Origin: an uncultured Mucispirillum sp.
Lineage (GTDB): Bacteria; Chrysiogenota; Deferribacteres; Deferribacterales; Mucispirillaceae
Direction: 5' to 3'
Assembly: GCA_944323205.1 (NCBI GenBank)
Contig: CALURO010000004.1
Span: forward strand, 62,001-126,000
Length of the DNA: 64,000 nucleotides
Part shown: positions 45,786 to 54,279 of the stretch, one piece after another
How positions within the stretch are numbered: the stretch's first letter is position 1
Layout of the letters: every line of letters begins with the position of its first letter
Translations under genes and position numbers: made by a program
Notes under the pieces: generated by a model
What the model saw: the letters and a program-made list of their open reading frames with translations, nothing else
Database searches by the model: none
What the model was told of the DNA's origin: nothing

Positions 45786-46835
45786 ATGAAAAAAATAGAT
45801 TGTTTATCTGCAGAAGAAATAAAAGAAGTTGTAGAAAGTTTCTCTGAGCAGCCTTTTCGCGGTAAACAGATATATAACTGGCTTTATCATAATAATATTA
45901 CATCATTTAATATGATGAGCAATATCCCTGTATCTCTGCGGGAAAAATTGTTATCAGAATACGAATTTACCTATTTTGAAGAAGTGAAAAGACTAACTTC
46001 TAGTGACGGCTCCATTAAATTTCTTTTTAGGCTGGAAGATGGCGAAAGTATAGAATCTGTTTTATTAAGTGATGGCAGCAGGATTTCTGGCTGTATATCT
46101 ACTCAGGTAGGCTGCCGTATGGGTTGTAAGTTTTGTGCAACAGCAGGTGCTGTTGGTTTTAAAAGAAACTTAACTGTTGGTGAAATATTAGCTCAAGTTA
46201 CAGCTTTAAGAAAAAGTGCAGAAGAGCTTTTTGAAGAAAGGCTTTTAAATTTGGTTTTTATGGGTATGGGTGAGCCGCTTGATAATATAGACAATTTACA
46301 AAAAGCACTTGCCATATTATTAGACGATGAAGCGTTTGGCTTTTCCCATAGAAAAATTACTGTATCTACATCAGGTTTAATCAGCGGGATTAAAAAGTTT
46401 TTCCAGATGGAAACACCTGTTAATCTTGCTGTTTCAATTAATGCTCCAAATGAAAAAATAAGAGCATCTATTATGCCTGTAACAAATAAAAACCATTTAA
46501 ATGATTTGATTCAAACACTAAAAAATGTAGATTTAGATAAAAGGAAGCGTATTACACTGGAATATGTTTTACTAGGTGGTGTAAATGATTCATTAGCTCA
46601 TGCTAAAGAATTTGTGCAGCTTATTAAGGGAATAAAGGCAAAAATTAACCTTATATCATATAATGGATCACCTTATTCTGAATTTAAAACACCTAATGAA
46701 AAAAATGTGTTACAGTTTCAAGAATATTTAATAAATAATAATTATACTGCCTTTATCAGAAAAAAACTAGGGCAAGATATTGCAGGGGCATGTGGTCAGC
46801 TTGCAGCAGACTATAAAGGGGCAGGAAATTTATAA
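45786..46835 (+). CDS. rlmN: Dual-specificity 23S rRNA/tRNA adenine C2-methyltransferase
   Basis: Radical SAM methyltransferase for A2503 of 23S rRNA and A37 of tRNAs. ATG 45786 is chosen over a TTG one codon earlier. In 349 residues it has the N-terminal FRGKQIYNWLYH domain, CxxxCxxC in CRMGCKFCATAG near 109-120, NLVFMGMGEPLDN near 155, and the C-terminal methyl-carrying Cys in IAGACGQLA near 334-342. All functional residues seem present. Confidence 0.96.
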   Translation: MKKIDCLSAEEIKEVVESFSEQPFRGKQIYNWLYHNNITSFNMMSNIPVSLREKLLSEYEFTYFEEVKRLTSSDGSIKFLFRLEDGESIESVLLSDGSRISGCISTQVGCRMGCKFCATAGAVGFKRNLTVGEILAQVTALRKSAEELFEERLLNLVFMGMGEPLDNIDNLQKALAILLDDEAFGFSHRKITVSTSGLISGIKKFFQMETPVNLAVSINAPNEKIRASIMPVTNKNHLNDLIQTLKNVDLDKRKRITLEYVLLGGVNDSLAHAKEFVQLIKGIKAKINLISYNGSPYSEFKTPNEKNVLQFQEYLINNNYTAFIRKKLGQDIAGACGQLAADYKGAGNL

Positions 46836-46854
46836 CTAAATATAGGAGAATATT

Positions 46855-47307
46855 ATGTTAAAAAAAGGAGATAAAGCACCAGCTTTTGAACTTGAAAGCA
46901 GCAATGGTGGAACAGTATCAAGTGAAAGTTTAAAAGGTAGCAAATATGTATTATATTTCTATCCAAAGGATAATACATCAGGCTGCACTAAGGAAGCTAT
47001 CGAGTTCAGCCAGTTAATAAATGAATTTAAAAATAAAAATATCCAGATTTTTGGTGTAAGCCCAGATAATATGAAAAAACACCATAAATTTATCAGCGAC
47101 CATGATTTAAAAATTACTTTATTATCTGACCCAGAGAATATTGTTTCATCAGCTTATTTTGCTTATGGAGATAAAACAATGTATGGCAAAGTTTACAAGG
47201 GCATAATCCGTTCTACATTTATTATAAATGAAGAAGGTATTATAGAAGAAGCATTTTATAAAGTAAAAGCAAGTGGTCATGCAGAAAAAGTTTTAGGGTG
47301 TGTGTAA
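46855..47307 (+). CDS. bcp: Bcp/PrxQ-type thioredoxin-dependent peroxiredoxin
   Basis: Reduces hydrogen peroxide and organic hydroperoxides. The 150-residue protein has the peroxiredoxin core FYPKDNTSGCTKEAIEFSQL (near 35-54), where the threonine and peroxidatic Cys (near 44) lie in the TxxC-type site. GVSPDNMKKHHKFISDH and RSTFIINEEG follow. The usual BCP second cysteine, five residues later, is replaced (GCTKEAIEF), so this looks like a one-Cys form or uses another resolving partner. AGGAG precedes the ATG. Confidence 0.92.
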   Translation: MLKKGDKAPAFELESSNGGTVSSESLKGSKYVLYFYPKDNTSGCTKEAIEFSQLINEFKNKNIQIFGVSPDNMKKHHKFISDHDLKITLLSDPENIVSSAYFAYGDKTMYGKVYKGIIRSTFIINEEGIIEEAFYKVKASGHAEKVLGCV

Positions 47308-47309
47308 TA

Positions 47310-47543
47310 ATGAAAGCTGTTGTAGATTTTGAAAATAATTTAAAAAGATTAGAAGATATTGTAAATACATTAGAAAAAGAAGAGCAGTCTTTAGAAGAAA
47401 CTGTTAAGCTCTTTCAGGAAGGAATGAACCTTTCAAAAGAATGTCGTAAAGCCCTAAAAGAAGTTGAAAATTCAGTAAAAGTAGTTATGGAAGAAGATAA
47501 TAACGGTAACATAATTACAAGTGATTTGAAAACAAATGAATAA
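47310..47543 (+). CDS. xseB: Exodeoxyribonuclease VII small subunit
   Basis: Binds the XseA coiled coil to form exonuclease VII. ATG 47310 (MKAVVDFENNLKRLEDIV) is chosen over a GTG four codons upstream inside bcp. The 77-residue chain shows the family pattern FExxLxxLExIVxxLE, then SLEETVKLFQEGMNLSKECRKAL, an antiparallel coiled coil. It overlaps ispA by 8 bases, the usual xseB-ispA-dxs order. The large subunit is at 26684, in another operon. Confidence 0.93.
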   Translation: MKAVVDFENNLKRLEDIVNTLEKEEQSLEETVKLFQEGMNLSKECRKALKEVENSVKVVMEEDNNGNIITSDLKTNE

Positions 47544-48429
47544 TATATTATCTTTTTTTCAAGAAAGCTCTGAAAGAGTAGAGCTTTTTTTAGATAATAA
47601 GTTTGAAAATGCTGCTGTTTATACTGCTAAATTAACAGAAGGTATGCGATACAGTGTATTTGCAGGAGGAAAAAGGCTTCGTCCAGCATTAGTTTATGCA
47701 TCTTATGGTATTTTTTCAGATGATTATGACTATGTTACTCCATTTGCAGCAGCTATAGAAGTTCTTCATACTTATTCATTAATTCATGATGATTTACCGG
47801 CTATGGATAATGATGATATGAGACGCGGAAAGCCGTCTAATCATATTGCTTTTGGTGAAGCACAGGCTATTTTAGCAGGTGATGCACTTCTTACAAAAGC
47901 ATTTGAAATTATGTCAGATTATACTACACCCCCAAATATTCCAGATAATATTCGTGTAAAAGCTGTATATAAACTTGCACTTGCTGCAGGTGACTTAGGT
48001 ATGGTTGGCGGTCAGTATGCTGATATTGCAGCAGAGGGCAGGAAACCAACAGCTGAACTTGTGGAATTTATTCATAAAAATAAAACTGCAGCTTTAATAG
48101 AATGTGCCGTATATCTAGGCGGTATAGCAGGCGGAGCTAATGATAAGCAGATGGAGCAGCTTATTTCATTTGGTAAATATGCAGGGCTTGCTTTTCAAGT
48201 GATAGATGATATTTTAGATATTACTTCATCATCAACTGCTCTTGGAAAAAATGTTCAAAAGGATATAAACAGTCATAAAGCAACATATCCAGCTGTTTAT
48301 TCACTTGATGGTGCAAAAGAAAAAGCAGAGCAGTATATAAATAAAGCATGTAAGAGTTTAGAATGTTTTGGCGAAAAAGCAGATACTCTGCTTTCTATTG
48401 CTAAATTTATTACGGAGCGTAAATCATAG
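47536..48429 (+). CDS. ispA: Farnesyl/geranylgeranyl diphosphate synthase
   Basis: Condenses isopentenyl diphosphate with allylic diphosphates. The 297-residue protein has the first aspartate-rich motif in HDDLPAMDNDDMRRGKPSNH (near 85-104) and the second in FQVIDDILDIT (near 222-232), plus GKRLRPALVYAS near 47. The residues before the first motif (AIEVLHTYSLIHDD) fit a short-chain C15 enzyme, but chain length cannot be fixed by eye. Its TAG stop overlaps the proposed AUA start of dxs. Confidence 0.93.
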   Translation: MNNILSFFQESSERVELFLDNKFENAAVYTAKLTEGMRYSVFAGGKRLRPALVYASYGIFSDDYDYVTPFAAAIEVLHTYSLIHDDLPAMDNDDMRRGKPSNHIAFGEAQAILAGDALLTKAFEIMSDYTTPPNIPDNIRVKAVYKLALAAGDLGMVGGQYADIAAEGRKPTAELVEFIHKNKTAALIECAVYLGGIAGGANDKQMEQLISFGKYAGLAFQVIDDILDITSSSTALGKNVQKDINSHKATYPAVYSLDGAKEKAEQYINKACKSLECFGEKADTLLSIAKFITERKS

Positions 48430-50306
48430 AAAACAATAATGCAGAGTTTCTTCAATCATTAAATCTGCCTCAGGATATAAAAAACCTGTCTTATGACGAT
48501 TTAGATAAAGTTGCAAAAGAAACAAGAGAATTAATTATTGATGTAACTTCTAAAAATGGCGGTCATATTGCACCAAGCCTTGGTGTAGTAGAGCTTACCA
48601 TTGCATTACTGCGTGTTTTTGATTTACCAAAAGATAAAATTATATGGGATGTAAGTCATCAGTCCTATGCTTATAAAATATTAACTGACAGACTTAATTC
48701 TTTTCATACACTTAGGCAGTATAAAGGTATAAGCGGTTTTTCAAGACCAGAAGAAAGTATATATGATACATGTATTTCAGGTCATGCCAGTACCTCTATA
48801 TCTTCAGCCATTGGCATTACTCTTGCAAATTCAATATTAAATAAGGAAGGAAAAGCTGTATCTGTTATTGGTGATGGTGCTTTAACCGGCGGTATAGCTT
48901 TAGAAGCATTAAATAATATTGGAGTGTTCAAAAAAAATATTATTATAGTTCTTAATGATAATGAAATGTCTATTAGTGCAAATGTTGGTGGTTTTTCATC
49001 ATATCTTTCTAAATCATTAACAAGTGCTCTTGCCACAAAAATGCGTTATGATTTTAAAAATGCAGCAGAAGAAGCTCCGTTTGGCGATACAGTTTTAAAA
49101 ATAGCTAAAAAAATGGAAAATGTAATGATAGGTATGTTATCTCCCGGAGCATTTTTTGAAAACTTAGGAATAAGATATATTGGGCCAATAGATGGTCATA
49201 ATATAAAAGAAATAGAAAAAGCACTATCTAATGCAAAACTGCAGAAAAGACCTGTTTTAGTACATATTGCAACAAAAAAAGGCAAAGGCTATGAGCCTGC
49301 AGAAAAAAGTCCTGATATTTTTCATGGTGTTTCTGCTTTTGATAAAGAAACGGGTGTAGCAAAAGGAAAAAGTGATACTTTATCATGGACAGATGTTTTT
49401 GGCAGTAAAATATTATCTATGGCAGAAAATCATAATAATATCACAGCAATAACAGCAGCAATGGGAGATGGTACAGGTCTTAAAAAGTTTGCAGAGAAAT
49501 TTCCTGATAGGTTTTTTGATGTTGGTATTGCAGAACAGTATGCTGTGGCATTTTCAGCAGGGCTTGCTGTTGCTGGTATGAAACCATACTGTGCAATATA
49601 TTCTACCTTTTTACAGCGTGCTTATGACCAGATTATTCATGATATTGCAATTGCAGAGCTGCCTGTTACATTATGTGTTGACAGGGGCGGTTTTGTAGGA
49701 GCAGACGGCTCAACTCATCATGGAATATATGATATTGCTTATTTAAAAACTATACCAAATTTAAATATAATGCTTCCAAAGGACAGGTATGAGCTGGAAG
49801 CAATGCTTGATTTAAGTTATGAGCTTGATAAACCTGTAGTTATAAGGTATGCAAGGGGAAGTGTATACGATAATAAAGAGCTGCCATTTAACAATGTAGA
49901 GCTTGGAAAACCAGAAATTATTTCTGATAAAGGAAAAATAGCAGTTATTTCTGTTGGTCATATATTCAGCGAAGTTTATACTGCATATAAAAAACTGCAG
50001 GATGAAGGAATAGATGTTACTCTTATTAACCTTAGGTTTGTAAAACCACTTAATAAGGAATATTTATTAAGTATTTTAAAGGATAAATCTTTTGTTATAA
50101 TAATAGAAGAAGGTGCTTTAATTGGTGGTGCTGGAGAAATGATTATTTCTTTATTAAATAACAGCGGCATTTATATTCCAAGCAGAAGTATTGGTATAGA
50201 TGATGAATTTTTTGAACACGGTACAGTTGCAGATTTACGAAAAGATGCAGGTCTTGACTGGGAAAGCCTTTATAATACTATAAAAGACTGTGCATATAAG
50301 GCTTAA
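48426..50306 (+). CDS. dxs: 1-deoxy-D-xylulose-5-phosphate synthase, probable AUA start
   Basis: Thiamine diphosphate enzyme that opens the MEP isoprenoid pathway. The frame is open from 48423, and family homology begins at once: NLSYDDLDKVAKETRELI, GGHIAPSLGVVELTIALL, WDVSHQSYAYKIL and GDGALTGGIALEALNN. No ATG, GTG or TTG is in frame before the GTG at 48924, far inside the ThDP domain. ATA at 48426 lies 8 bases after GGAG (48414-48417) and overlaps the ispA stop as ATAG. That start gives 626 residues, the normal length. The transketolase-like domain follows (VDRGGFVGADGSTHHG). A one-base deletion near ATG 48439 is the alternative explanation. Confidence 0.9.
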   Translation: MENNNAEFLQSLNLPQDIKNLSYDDLDKVAKETRELIIDVTSKNGGHIAPSLGVVELTIALLRVFDLPKDKIIWDVSHQSYAYKILTDRLNSFHTLRQYKGISGFSRPEESIYDTCISGHASTSISSAIGITLANSILNKEGKAVSVIGDGALTGGIALEALNNIGVFKKNIIIVLNDNEMSISANVGGFSSYLSKSLTSALATKMRYDFKNAAEEAPFGDTVLKIAKKMENVMIGMLSPGAFFENLGIRYIGPIDGHNIKEIEKALSNAKLQKRPVLVHIATKKGKGYEPAEKSPDIFHGVSAFDKETGVAKGKSDTLSWTDVFGSKILSMAENHNNITAITAAMGDGTGLKKFAEKFPDRFFDVGIAEQYAVAFSAGLAVAGMKPYCAIYSTFLQRAYDQIIHDIAIAELPVTLCVDRGGFVGADGSTHHGIYDIAYLKTIPNLNIMLPKDRYELEAMLDLSYELDKPVVIRYARGSVYDNKELPFNNVELGKPEIISDKGKIAVISVGHIFSEVYTAYKKLQDEGIDVTLINLRFVKPLNKEYLLSILKDKSFVIIIEEGALIGGAGEMIISLLNNSGIYIPSRSIGIDDEFFEHGTVADLRKDAGLDWESLYNTIKDCAYKA

Positions 50307-50321
50307 TGATTTTAATATATT

Positions 50322-51104
50322 ATGAAGAAAAAAAGAATAGATGAACTGCTTGTTGAAAAAGGGCTTGCAGTAAGTATAGATGAAGCAAGAAGATTTATAA
50401 TGGCAGGGCTTGCTGTTGCAAATGATAAGCGGATAGATAAAGCCGGCGATTTAGTTCCTTTTGATGCTGTTGTCAGGCTTAAAGACAGGCTGCCTTATGT
50501 CAGCCGCGGTGGTTTGAAATTAAAACATGCAGTAGATACATTTAAATTAAATATGCAGAATGCTTTTGTAATGGATATAGGTTCATCAACCGGCGGGTTT
50601 ACTGATGTGTGTCTTCAAGAAGGTGCAGAATTCGTTGTTGCTGTTGATGCTGGTACTGCTCAGCTGCATAATAAACTTCTTCATAATGAAAAAGTTATTT
50701 CTTTTGAAAATACTAATTTTAAATATTTTGAATTTGAAAAAGTAAATAGATACTGTGATTTTATAGTTACAGATGTATCATTTATTTCATTATGCTCTAT
50801 TATTCCTAATGCAGTTAATTTTTGCAGACAGGGAACTATCTTGATAGCCTTAATAAAACCACAGTTTGAAGCAGAGCGTGATGAAGTGGAAGAGGGCGGT
50901 ATAGTAAGTGATAAAAATATCCATAAAAGAGTAATAAAAAAAGTGATAGATTTTGCAAAAGAATATAATTTTTCCTTTATTGATATAACAAAATCATGTA
51001 TAACTGGAGCAAAAGGTAATATTGAATATTTATCCTATTTTGTGTATAAAGGAATACATGAAAATAATAATATAGAAAATATAATAAAAAAGGTTACATT
51101 GTAA
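50322..51104 (+). CDS. tlyA: TlyA-type rRNA (cytidine-2'-O)-methyltransferase/hemolysin A family
   Basis: A 260-residue protein with an N-terminal S4 RNA-binding domain (KKKRIDELLVEKGLAVSIDEARRFI in parts, residues 2-60) and an FtsJ-like SAM domain: VMDIGSSTGGFTDVCLQEGA (near 83-102), VDAGTAQLHNKL and IVTDVSFISL. TlyA of mycobacteria 2'-O-methylates 16S and 23S rRNA; others were called hemolysin A. The K-D-K-E type catalytic lysines (near 67, 182) appear present. It lies between dxs and nadK, as in many bacteria. Confidence 0.92.
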   Translation: MKKKRIDELLVEKGLAVSIDEARRFIMAGLAVANDKRIDKAGDLVPFDAVVRLKDRLPYVSRGGLKLKHAVDTFKLNMQNAFVMDIGSSTGGFTDVCLQEGAEFVVAVDAGTAQLHNKLLHNEKVISFENTNFKYFEFEKVNRYCDFIVTDVSFISLCSIIPNAVNFCRQGTILIALIKPQFEAERDEVEEGGIVSDKNIHKRVIKKVIDFAKEYNFSFIDITKSCITGAKGNIEYLSYFVYKGIHENNNIENIIKKVTL

Positions 51105-51962
51105 GTGAAAGCGGCATTAATTGTAAAACCAAAAGGCGAAGTAAAAAATACAGTAGAAACAGTTATACAAATATTAGAAGCAAAAGGTATAACTCCAATG
51201 CTTGAAAAAGAAACTATTGAAAGGCTTGTTATAGATAAAGACAGCTATTCTATTAGTGATATGCGTTCTCAGGCTGATTTAGTAATAGTTTTAGGTGGGG
51301 ACGGCACTCTTTTATATGCTTCTAGAATGTTTAGATTTTTAACTGTTCCAGTGCTTGGTTTTAACCTTGGCAGGTTAGGGTTTATAATGGAATATAATAT
51401 TGATGATTTTGAAAAAGTAATTAATAATTTTATAGCTGAAAAGTTAATAATTAAACGCCGTATGAAAGTTGCTGGTATAATATTAGAAAATGGAGCAAAT
51501 GTTTTTGAAGAAGAAGCATTAAATGAAATTGTTATAAATAAAGGTGCCCCATCAAGAATGATAGAATTAAGTATTTTCATTGATAACAGTTTTGTAACAC
51601 GCTATCGTTCAGATGGTGCAATCATATCTACCCCTACAGGCTCTACAGGCTATACAATTTCAGCAGGTGGTCCTATTGTTCACCCTGATTTAGATTCTAT
51701 AATACTTTCTCCAATATGTCCCCATGCATTAAATATCAGACCTATAGTGCTGCCAAAAACATCTACTATAGATATTCGCGTAGAAACAAGTAATGTGGAA
51801 TGTTATGCAACTTATGACGGACAGATTGTTCGCCCATTTAACAGTGGAAGTATATTAAGAGTTGTACGCTCATCATGTGATTTACACTTAGCTGTATCAC
51901 AGGATAGAAATTACTATAGTATATTAAGAGATAAACTTGGCTGGGGAGGCATACCGTGTTAA
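51105..51962 (+). CDS. nadK: NAD kinase
   Basis: Phosphorylates NAD+ to NADP+. A GTG start at 51105 directly follows the tlyA stop. The 285 residues have the GGDGTLLYASR motif (near 65-75; the GGD catalytic motif), GFNLGRLGFI (near 85), NEIVINKGAPSRMIE and the TPTGSTGYTISAGGPIVHP motif (near 175-193) that binds NAD. It overlaps recN by 7 bases. Confidence 0.96.
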   Translation: MKAALIVKPKGEVKNTVETVIQILEAKGITPMLEKETIERLVIDKDSYSISDMRSQADLVIVLGGDGTLLYASRMFRFLTVPVLGFNLGRLGFIMEYNIDDFEKVINNFIAEKLIIKRRMKVAGIILENGANVFEEEALNEIVINKGAPSRMIELSIFIDNSFVTRYRSDGAIISTPTGSTGYTISAGGPIVHPDLDSIILSPICPHALNIRPIVLPKTSTIDIRVETSNVECYATYDGQIVRPFNSGSILRVVRSSCDLHLAVSQDRNYYSILRDKLGWGGIPC

Positions 51963-53611
51963 CATATCTAGCTGTAAAAAATATAGCAGTTATAGAAAAA
52001 GTCAGCTTAGAATTTGAAAAAGGTTTAAATGTTATTACTGGTGAAACAGGTGCTGGTAAATCTGTGCTTGTGGGTGCATTAAAATATTTAACAGGGGACA
52101 GGCTTGGCAGAGTGACACCTAGAAATCAGCAGGAAAAGTTTTCTGCAGAAGGTATATTTTGTGATGATTTAAATATTGAGCCTGAATTAATAGAGCAGTA
52201 TGATATAGAAGATGAGCTTATAATATCAAGAGAAACTGATGAAAATGGTAAAAACAAGGCTTTTATAAATGGTAAAGCAGCCCCTGTTAACAAACTGAGA
52301 GATATTTCTGAATCTTTAATAGATATTCACGGTCAGCATGAAAACCAGTTTTTATTTAATCCTGCAAAGCACTTATCTTTTGTAGATTTTTTTGTAGATA
52401 ACAGCTTAAAAGATGATTTCAGTATAAAATACAGGGCTTATAGAGAAAAACTTGATAAACTGGAAAATTTAAAGAAGAATAGAGAAAATATTATAAAAAT
52501 GCAGGAAATGTATAAAATGCAGTATAATGAAATCTTGTCTTATAATATTGACTTAGAAAAAGATGCAGTTATAGAAGACAGAATCAAGTTTTTATCAAGC
52601 ATAGAAAAAGTAAGAGAGGCAGTAACTTTATCTATGGATGCTTTAAGTGATGGCGAAATTACTGCATCAGAATTAATTGAAAAAGCAGCAAGAGCTATGA
52701 ACAGTTTAAGTAATATGTCTCATGATGCTCAAAAGGCAGAAGAGTTTTTGCAGGTTGCATTAGAAAATATTAATGAAGCGTCATCATTAATTACGAACCT
52801 TTTAAGTGAAGAAGAGCAGGAAATAACACCTGAAGAATTAAATAATTTAATAGACAGAAAATATAAGCTGCAGGATTTATCAAAAAGATATGGCGGTTCA
52901 CTTGAAAGTGTTATTGAATATAAAAATAAATTAGAAGAAGATTTAGCAGGAATTGATGGTGAAGAAGATATTACTTCTAAACTTGAAAAAGAAGTATCCA
53001 TATTAAAAGAGGAAGCCATAAAAAGCAGTAAAATATTAAATGAAGCAAGAAAAAAAGCTGCTGTAGAATTAAGCACAAAAACAGAAAATATATTACATGA
53101 ATTAGAATTAAATTCTGCTAAATTTGAAGTTATTTTTAAAGAAAATGATGATTTAGATTATTCTGGCGGTATTAGTGCAGAATTTTTTATTTCAACTAAT
53201 GCTGGGTTTAAAACTGCTCCGCTTGCTACTGTTGCTTCAGGTGGTGAAGTATCTCGTGTTATGCTTGCATTAAAAGAAGTGTTTGCAGATTTTGATAATA
53301 TAGGCACAATGCTTTTTGATGAAATAGATACAGGTATAAGCGGCAAAGCTGCGGGAGCTGTTGCTAAAAAATTAAAACAGTTAAGCAAAAGAAAGCAGAT
53401 TATAGTTATTACTCATTTACCAGTTGTTGCAGCTATGGGAGACAGCCATTTCCACATTTCAAAGTCAGATAAAAATGGAATTTCTTCTACAAATATATTA
53501 AAACTTGACAAAGCATCAAAAATAAATATTATAGCAACAATGATTTCTGGTGAAGCAACACCAACAGCAATGAAACAGGCAGAAGATATGATAAACAGGA
53601 GCAGTATATAA
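51956..53611 (+). CDS. recN: DNA repair protein RecN
   Basis: SMC-like ATPase for double-strand break repair. The start is GTG 51956 behind GGGGAGG at 51943-51949, overlapping nadK. In 551 residues the Walker A GETGAGKSVLVGAL lies near 30-43, and the zipper-like coiled coil fills about 160-360. The ABC signature is in ASGGEVSRVMLALK near 427-440 and Walker B in TMLFDEIDTGISG near 453-465. The order nadK-recN is common. No LexA box was recognised upstream. Confidence 0.95.
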   Translation: MLTYLAVKNIAVIEKVSLEFEKGLNVITGETGAGKSVLVGALKYLTGDRLGRVTPRNQQEKFSAEGIFCDDLNIEPELIEQYDIEDELIISRETDENGKNKAFINGKAAPVNKLRDISESLIDIHGQHENQFLFNPAKHLSFVDFFVDNSLKDDFSIKYRAYREKLDKLENLKKNRENIIKMQEMYKMQYNEILSYNIDLEKDAVIEDRIKFLSSIEKVREAVTLSMDALSDGEITASELIEKAARAMNSLSNMSHDAQKAEEFLQVALENINEASSLITNLLSEEEQEITPEELNNLIDRKYKLQDLSKRYGGSLESVIEYKNKLEEDLAGIDGEEDITSKLEKEVSILKEEAIKSSKILNEARKKAAVELSTKTENILHELELNSAKFEVIFKENDDLDYSGGISAEFFISTNAGFKTAPLATVASGGEVSRVMLALKEVFADFDNIGTMLFDEIDTGISGKAAGAVAKKLKQLSKRKQIIVITHLPVVAAMGDSHFHISKSDKNGISSTNILKLDKASKINIIATMISGEATPTAMKQAEDMINRSSI

Positions 53612-54267
53612 TGGAAACAATAAAGGGCTTATTTCATGATATATTAGGTATTGGAGTAGTAGTTGTTACTTTTTTAGTAGATACTGTAGGAAGATTAGGA
53701 TATTTTGGAATTATTGTACTTATGGCAGTTGAAAGCTCTTTTATTCCTTTTCCAAGTGAGGTTGTAATTCCACCTGCTGGATATTTAGCATCATCTGGGA
53801 AGCTGAATATATTTCTTGTGATTTTATCAGGTATTTTTGGTTCTGTTTTAGGAGCATTAGTAAATTACTGGATAGCTTGCAGATTTGGACGAGATTTTTT
53901 ACTAAAACACTCTAAATTTTTTTTCATAGACCATGAAAAATTTGCTAGATTTGAAGTATTTTTTAATACTCATGGAGAAATAACTACCTTTGTAGGAAGG
54001 CTTATTCCAGTTATTAGACAGTACATATCTTTCCCTGCTGGTCTTGTAAAAATGAATTTAAAGAAATTTATATTTTATACTGCACTGGGTGCTGGTATTT
54101 GGTGTACAATTTTAGCCTATATTGGATATTTTATTGGAGATAATATTGATATAGTAAAAGAAAATGTTGATAAAATAATGGTTTTTGTATTTCCGGCATT
54201 AATTTTGCTTGTAATAATTTATGTGATAATATATAAATATCGTAAAAAAAGGGAAACAATCTCATAA
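53611..54267 (+). CDS. DedA family membrane protein
   Basis: A 218-residue inner-membrane protein of the DedA/VTT superfamily, now linked to undecaprenyl phosphate or phospholipid flipping. Hallmarks are ESSFIPFPSEVVIPPAGYLAS (in parts, near 41-61), GSVLGALVNYWIACRFGRDFL (near 75-95), FVGRLIPVIRQYISFPAGLVKM (near 126-147; the R-x-P motif) and FxxxxxxGAxxW. About five membrane segments. The start overlaps the recN stop by one base. Substrate is not deducible. Confidence 0.9.
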   Translation: METIKGLFHDILGIGVVVVTFLVDTVGRLGYFGIIVLMAVESSFIPFPSEVVIPPAGYLASSGKLNIFLVILSGIFGSVLGALVNYWIACRFGRDFLLKHSKFFFIDHEKFARFEVFFNTHGEITTFVGRLIPVIRQYISFPAGLVKMNLKKFIFYTALGAGIWCTILAYIGYFIGDNIDIVKENVDKIMVFVFPALILLVIIYVIIYKYRKKRETIS

Positions 54268-54279
54268 TCAGGTGTATAG

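Noticed and set aside
48924..50306. dxs starting at GTG 48924
   Set aside because: It would cut into the thiamine-binding domain; homologous sequence extends upstream in frame to 48426.
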